DNA from: Caryophanales bacterium UBA743
Lineage (GTDB): Bacteria > Bacillota_I > Bacilli_A > RFN20 > CAG-826
DNA length: 64,000 nucleotides
NCBI GenBank assembly: GCA_002297365.1
Contig: DBKT01000011.1
Location: 124,001 to 188,000 of the forward strand
Direction of reading: 5' to 3'
Within the stretch, counting starts at the first letter, position 1; each line of letters begins with the position of its first letter. Below, in pieces: positions 60,007 through 64,000 of the stretch. The notes beneath the pieces are model-generated. The model made no database searches, was not told the origin of the DNA, and saw only the letters and a list, made by a program, of their open reading frames with translations. A program made the position numbers and the translations under genes.

Positions 60007-61473
60007 ATGGCGAAAAAGCAAGAAAAAGAAATCATCCCTGCTGTAAACGAGGCGAAAACTACAAAGGAATTCAAAAAGAAATTCGACTATGCAAATAGCG
60101 AAAAAGTCCTTGAACTCTCCCACGTAAAACAATATTTCCGCTTCAAAAGCGGGGATGTGAAATACCTCAAAGCCGTTCATGATGTCTCCTTTAGCGTTTA
60201 TAAAGGCGAGGTCTTTGGCCTCGTTGGCGAATCTGGGTGTGGCAAAACCACGACCGGGCGTGACATCATGAAGCTTTATCCTCTCACAAGCGGAGACATT
60301 TGGCTAAATGGCGTCCGCATTTCCGCTGGGACACGTTGGAACGAAAAAGAAATCAAATGGACCAACGTCCGCGCTCACGAGAAGATTAAGCAAATCGAAG
60401 AGCAAAAGAAAAAAACAACCGACGATATCCGCGCTGAATTCGAAGAAGCCTTTGGTGTTCAATTCAAAGTGAATGCCTTAAAAGAGGAGGCAGATCCCTC
60501 CAAACACGCTTATTACGATAAATATATTGAAGCCATGCAGCCTCTTGATGAAGAAATCGCCTCCATCAAAGCCCATCAAAAAGCAGTTCATGATGAGCAA
60601 ATGGAAAAGATAAGGCAAGCAAAATACGATGATAAGCACTACAACACGAACATCGCTCTTCGCGAAATGGAGCTTGTGAACAAAAAATACAAGCCCTTGC
60701 TTGATAAAATCAACTCGGGCGCGGAATTAAGCGAAGAGGAAAAGGCTCAGCACGAAGAATACAAAAAGGAATACGAGAAAGCCAAACACACGACCTTATC
60801 CAACAAGGTTCAGATGATTTTCCAGGATCCGATTGCTTCTTTGAATCCTCGCATGACCGTTAGAAACATCATCGCCGAAGGCCTTATCATCAATGGGGTT
60901 CACAACAAAGAATTCATCAACGATGAAGTCGCTAGAGTCTTAAAGCTCGTTGGCCTTGTTCCTGAGCACGCCAACCGTTACCCACACGAATTCTCGGGCG
61001 GTCAAAGACAACGTATCGGCATTGCTCGTTCTATCATCATGAATCCTGAGCTTATCGTCGCCGACGAACCGGTGTCCGCCTTGGACGTCTCCGTTCAAGC
61101 CCAAGTCATCAATCTCTTGAATGACTTGCGTAACACATTGGGCTTAACCATCATCTTCATCGCCCATAATCTTTCTGTCGTTAAGTATTTCTGCGATAGA
61201 ATTGCCGTTATGTTCTATGGAAACTTGGTTGAATTAGCCCCTGCGGATGAGTTATTCGCTCACCCTCTTCACCCTTACACAAAGAGTTTGCTTTCCGCCG
61301 TTCCTTTCCCCGATCCAATCGTCGAAAAAAACCGTAAAAGAATTTCCTATGATCCGACAAAGGACCACGATTATTCCAAACAACGTCCAAGCTGGCGAGA
61401 AATCGTTCCTGGGCATTTCGTGCGTTGTAACGACGAGGAGGAACTCAAATATAAGAAGGAGCTCAAGAAATGA
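60007..61473 (+). CDS. oppF: oligopeptide ABC transporter ATPase with coiled insertion
   Basis: 488 aa. Walker A GESGCGKT at 74-81, Q-loop FQDP at 272-275, signature SGGQRQR at 330-336, Walker B LIVADEPVSALDV, switch IIFIAHNLSVVKYFCDRIAVMFYGNLVE, and the C-terminal HPLHPYTKSLLSAVPFPDP. Here the insertion lies between Walker A and the Q-loop (about residues 110-262), a different site from OppD, and is a highly charged, probably coiled-coil region. Starts one base after oppD and overlaps the DUF3899 gene by 4 nt. Confidence 0.95.
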   Translation: MAKKQEKEIIPAVNEAKTTKEFKKKFDYANSEKVLELSHVKQYFRFKSGDVKYLKAVHDVSFSVYKGEVFGLVGESGCGKTTTGRDIMKLYPLTSGDIWLNGVRISAGTRWNEKEIKWTNVRAHEKIKQIEEQKKKTTDDIRAEFEEAFGVQFKVNALKEEADPSKHAYYDKYIEAMQPLDEEIASIKAHQKAVHDEQMEKIRQAKYDDKHYNTNIALREMELVNKKYKPLLDKINSGAELSEEEKAQHEEYKKEYEKAKHTTLSNKVQMIFQDPIASLNPRMTVRNIIAEGLIINGVHNKEFINDEVARVLKLVGLVPEHANRYPHEFSGGQRQRIGIARSIIMNPELIVADEPVSALDVSVQAQVINLLNDLRNTLGLTIIFIAHNLSVVKYFCDRIAVMFYGNLVELAPADELFAHPLHPYTKSLLSAVPFPDPIVEKNRKRISYDPTKDHDYSKQRPSWREIVPGHFVRCNDEEELKYKKELKK

Positions 61474-61952
61474 GCAAAATACCTTATGTTGATTCTTCGA
61501 AAGAGGAACAAACACAGGGAAAAAAGAAATTCTGGAACAAAGGCTTCATCATTTCTTTGATTGTCGTCTTTCTTCTCTTGCTCTTAACCGCAGGTTTGAT
61601 CGCCGTCACTGAGTATTACTCCCTTCAAAACGCAGCCGGGGGAAAAGACGAGAAACTTCTTCTTCACATCTTCGTGGACGCTTTCTCGCTAAGCGGTTTA
61701 CTGGGCTTGGCATTCTACGCCTTATCCTTCCTATCCTCGCAAGGGGCTTTCGATATTCTTGCGTATGGCATTCAAGTCGTATTCTTGATTGCCTTCCGCC
61801 CAAAATACAGGGAGACTAGTTTCCCTAAGACCTTCTATGACTATAAAGTCTTGAAAAACTCAAAAAAAAGAAAACCTTTCCTTGCAATTTTGCTAATAAG
61901 TGCGATATTTCTCATCGCGGGAATCATCCTGTTTGTTATTTATCATCATTAA
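61470..61952 (+). CDS. DUF3899-like membrane protein
   Basis: 160 aa with about four membrane segments. The central LHIFVDAFSLSGLLGLAFYALSFLSSQGAFDILAYGIQ matches the DUF3899 pattern (Asp-Ala-Phe and Gly-Ala-Phe-Asp elements), found in small Bacillota membrane proteins of unknown role. Its ATGA overlap with oppF and the tight spacing to the protease gene place it inside the opp transcript; it may assist the transporter, but that is inference. Confidence 0.75.
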   Translation: MSKIPYVDSSKEEQTQGKKKFWNKGFIISLIVVFLLLLLTAGLIAVTEYYSLQNAAGGKDEKLLLHIFVDAFSLSGLLGLAFYALSFLSSQGAFDILAYGIQVVFLIAFRPKYRETSFPKTFYDYKVLKNSKKRKPFLAILLISAIFLIAGIILFVIYHH

Positions 61953-61969
61953 TTCAAAGGAGACAATAA

Positions 61970-63829
61970 ATGAAAAAGAAATTATTATTCGTTCTATCCT
62001 TGAGCGTAATTGGGGCGCTTGCTTCATGCAGAGGCGTCACCGAAAGCAGTTCTTCTAACGTTCAAGAGGATAGCGAAAATAGCGGCCAACAAAGTTCTTC
62101 TCAGACTTCAACGAGTACGGCCGATATCACAGAAGAAGATCTAGCAAAGGGTATAACCACCTACACAAACTCAAAAGGAGCCACTTTGAACCTCACCCGT
62201 TCTGGCATTTATAAAGCTTCTGGAGCTCCGCATGTGAATTCCTATCCGGATGATCACGTTAAGCAAAAGCTTTTGGTCGCTCCTATCAGTTTCAAAAAAG
62301 GAACTGGAAGCGATTCGAATTACATTGAGCCTACCGACGACTTATTGGATAAAATCAATGTCACTTTCACGGCTGACGATGAAACGATGAAAGAAAAAAC
62401 CGGGTCCGATTTATATAGCGTTAAATCCTTCTATGAGCATTCATCCTTTGAAAAGGGCGCATTCGACGTTGTCGTCTTGCCAACCTGGATCGAATACAAG
62501 GGCACTGCGCAGGATTTCAAAAACAGCACCTCTCAAGCTGGCGTAAGCATGTCCACTTATGTTCATAACTGGTATCTTACCGAATACGCAAAAGAAAACC
62601 ACGGCGCATTAGCCAATTTCAAAGATGAAAATGGTCAGGTGTACAAATGGACCGATTTCGACACCGATCAGGATGGCTATATCGATTTGCTTTGGCAGGT
62701 TTATGCCTATAAGCACGCCAAAAACGACACCTCTTTCTGGTGGGCTTATGTCACCTATACCGGAAGCAATTCCAATTTGCGCGATCCGAACGTCATGACA
62801 TTGGCGTGGGCTTCTACCGAATTCATGACGGAATCTTGCAATGGCTACGACCCTCACACCTTCATCCACGAAACCGGACACACCCTCGGCGTAAATGATT
62901 TCTATGATTACAACAACGCCTGGAAACCAATGGGCAGCGTTGATTACATGGATCAGAATTTAGGCGATCACAATGCCTACACCAAATTCACCTATGGTTG
63001 GATTAACCCATATATCTTAAAAGAAGAGGACCTTGCTGGCGGAAAAACAGCGGAAATCACCTTACGTGCCGGAACCACTTCCGGTGACGCCTTAGTCCTT
63101 GCTTCTCCAAACTATAACGGAACCGCATTCGATGAGTATTTCATGGTCGAATTAATGGGCCCATATGGCCTTGCTAAGGCAGACTATATCAATGGATATT
63201 CCAATACACAAGGGTATACGGAACCTGGTATTAGAATCACCCACATTGATGCCAGAATGTATCAAACCGATTACATGAGTCCTGTCACCGACCCGAATTC
63301 CTTAGGAATAAATGGCGGAGATATGCTTTGCTGCAACACTTATGGCGGAAGAAGCGGCGTTGGCAAAGACGCCGACTATTGGCCAGAAGAAAGCAGCAAA
63401 ACGGCACCTGCAAAAGTCCAGGAAATCATGGAGAAGAATCCGGGGTCCAAATATGGGAAACCAAGAACCAACAGCTTCAAAAAGACGGCCTATTTCACGG
63501 AGGCCTCTTTGATGGAATCCACCATTGGTGATGAGAACTGGATGACAAGCCCAAACTATCAAGCCACCTCCTCAAAGACCTTATTCAAAAAGGGCAACCG
63601 TTTCTCGTTGCTGACATCAAGCGGAGAGCCAAGCGGTTGGGCAAAAGCCTTTATGCCAAGCGGTTCCAACCTTTGGAACAAAGCCAAGAAAAATTATTAT
63701 CTTTCGGGAGATGATAACTGCTATTCCATCGACGAGAGCATGAAATGCAACTTCTACTTAAAAGTAAAGAACATCGTTAGTGACGATGAATTTGGCGCGA
63801 AAGCGGTCGTTACCGTAAGTTTGCTCTAA
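61970..63829 (+). CDS. M6-family zinc metalloprotease lipoprotein
   Basis: 619 aa. Signal peptide with lipobox ALASC (Cys about 21), a Ser/Thr linker, then the catalytic domain: HETGHTLGVNDFYDY at about residue 300 is the zinc site HExxHxxGxxD of M6 (immune inhibitor A-like) peptidases. An EF-hand-like calcium loop DFDTDQDGYID is at about residue 237, and a Met-turn candidate MGSVDYMD follows. It is lipid-anchored outside the cell and would cut proteins to peptides for the adjacent Opp importer. AAGGAG precedes the ATG and a terminator follows the stop. Confidence 0.93.
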   Translation: MKKKLLFVLSLSVIGALASCRGVTESSSSNVQEDSENSGQQSSSQTSTSTADITEEDLAKGITTYTNSKGATLNLTRSGIYKASGAPHVNSYPDDHVKQKLLVAPISFKKGTGSDSNYIEPTDDLLDKINVTFTADDETMKEKTGSDLYSVKSFYEHSSFEKGAFDVVVLPTWIEYKGTAQDFKNSTSQAGVSMSTYVHNWYLTEYAKENHGALANFKDENGQVYKWTDFDTDQDGYIDLLWQVYAYKHAKNDTSFWWAYVTYTGSNSNLRDPNVMTLAWASTEFMTESCNGYDPHTFIHETGHTLGVNDFYDYNNAWKPMGSVDYMDQNLGDHNAYTKFTYGWINPYILKEEDLAGGKTAEITLRAGTTSGDALVLASPNYNGTAFDEYFMVELMGPYGLAKADYINGYSNTQGYTEPGIRITHIDARMYQTDYMSPVTDPNSLGINGGDMLCCNTYGGRSGVGKDADYWPEESSKTAPAKVQEIMEKNPGSKYGKPRTNSFKKTAYFTEASLMESTIGDENWMTSPNYQATSSKTLFKKGNRFSLLTSSGEPSGWAKAFMPSGSNLWNKAKKNYYLSGDDNCYSIDESMKCNFYLKVKNIVSDDEFGAKAVVTVSLL

Positions 63830-63844
63830 CCCATCGACATAGCG

Positions 63845-63871
63845 AACCCATCCAACGCGGATGGGTTTTTC
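63845..63871 (+). terminator. intrinsic terminator of the opp-protease operon
   Basis: Stem AACCCATCC (63845-63853) / GGATGGGTT (63859-63867), 5-nt loop, T-tract. Confidence 0.92.
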
Positions 63872-63937
63872 ATTTCTTTGCTCATTTGTCAAATTCATAA
63901 TCATTTTGATAAATGAATACCGATAAAAGCCTAACGA

Positions 63938-63974
63938 TGCTACACTTTGGGTGTAATGTTCTGCAAACAGAACA
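63938..63974 (+). promoter_or_regulatory. candidate promoter and operator of the next gene
   Basis: Extended -10 candidate TGC TACACT (63938-63946) or TGTAAT (63952-63957), followed by a perfect inverted repeat TGTTCTG-CAAA-CAGAACA (63957-63974) in the predicted leader. Confidence 0.35.
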
Positions 63975-63997
63975 ACAAATGAGAGGTTTAAAAGAAA

Positions 63998-64000
63998 ATG
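63998..64000 (+). CDS. start codon of a gene running off the right edge
   Basis: An ATG occupies the last three bases, with GAGAGG 12 bases upstream and the promoter/operator candidates just before it. Nothing of the protein is visible. Confidence 0.35.

Noticed and set aside
1..64000. CRISPR arrays, transposases, prophage genes, tRNA and rRNA
   Set aside because: I saw no regularly spaced repeats, transposase motifs, phage structural genes or tRNA/rRNA-like sequences; short gaps leave little room for them. A tRNAscan or Rfam search would settle this for RNAs.

Overview
The window is a gene-dense stretch of a low-to-moderate GC bacterial chromosome with short intergenic gaps, many ATGA start/stop overlaps and TGA used as an ordinary stop. 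The gene content (GatCAB amidotransferase, folate ECF S-component, DUF1836, RicT, a compacted dnaX-ybaB-recR-tmk-holB-ricT-rsmI block, CIRCE-controlled Hsp20, many LxxC lipoproteins with Ser/Glu-rich linkers) points to Bacillota, most likely an uncultured, host-associated lineage of Bacilli close to Erysipelotrichales/Mollicutes. That placement is an inference from gene content. No rRNA, tRNA, CRISPR array, insertion sequence or prophage was recognised.

Layout. 1-4.85 kb: three consecutive surface lipoproteins with bacterial Ig-like segments. 4.9-8.0 kb (minus): folate S-component, a FolC-like protein that has lost its P-loop, SmpB, a HlyIII-type membrane protein. 8.1-10.2 kb: a patatin and a convergent phosphoglycerate mutase. 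10.2-11.5 kb: a decaying locus with a frameshifted lipoprotein gene. 11.9-14.8 kb (minus): O-antigen-ligase-like membrane protein and a monoacylglycerol-lipase-like hydrolase. 15.0 kb: an orphan RelB-type antitoxin. 15.3-23.3 kb (minus): gatC-gatA-gatB-DUF1836-galE joined by four ATGA overlaps, and prfA-prmC-tsaC-rpiB. 23.4-29.6 kb (plus): the dnaX block. 29.6-37.6 kb (minus): YfhO-like protein, RluA-type pseudouridine synthase, second patatin, 5'-nucleotidase-like lipoprotein. 36.75-40.2 kb (minus): putrescine synthesis from arginine, encoded by aguB and one gene that fuses arginine decarboxylase to agmatine deiminase. 40.3-44.1 kb: HAD phosphatase, GH2 glycosidase, M24 peptidase. 44.2-47.3 kb (minus): NAD kinase followed by the NfnAB transhydrogenase pair. 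47.5-50.4 kb (minus): Hsp20, YbaK, a membrane HTH protein, small unknowns. 50.6-63.8 kb (plus): a lipoprotein, a complete oligopeptide ABC transporter (oppABCDF) with unusually enlarged subunits, a DUF3899 protein and an M6 zinc-metalloprotease lipoprotein.

How it works together. The right third looks like a protein-scavenging module: a secreted lipid-anchored protease releases peptides and the Opp system imports them. Arginine can be turned into putrescine with two genes. NAD kinase plus NfnAB supply NADPH. Folate appears to be imported rather than made.

The most notable observations are the arginine decarboxylase-agmatine deiminase fusion; a recurring promoter layout in which a -10 hexamer sits exactly 6 nt before the ATG with no Shine-Dalgarno sequence (six genes, including one symmetrical -10 serving two divergent genes), which predicts leaderless mRNAs; the catalytically damaged FolC-like protein next to FolT; and the large insertions in OppC, OppD and OppF.
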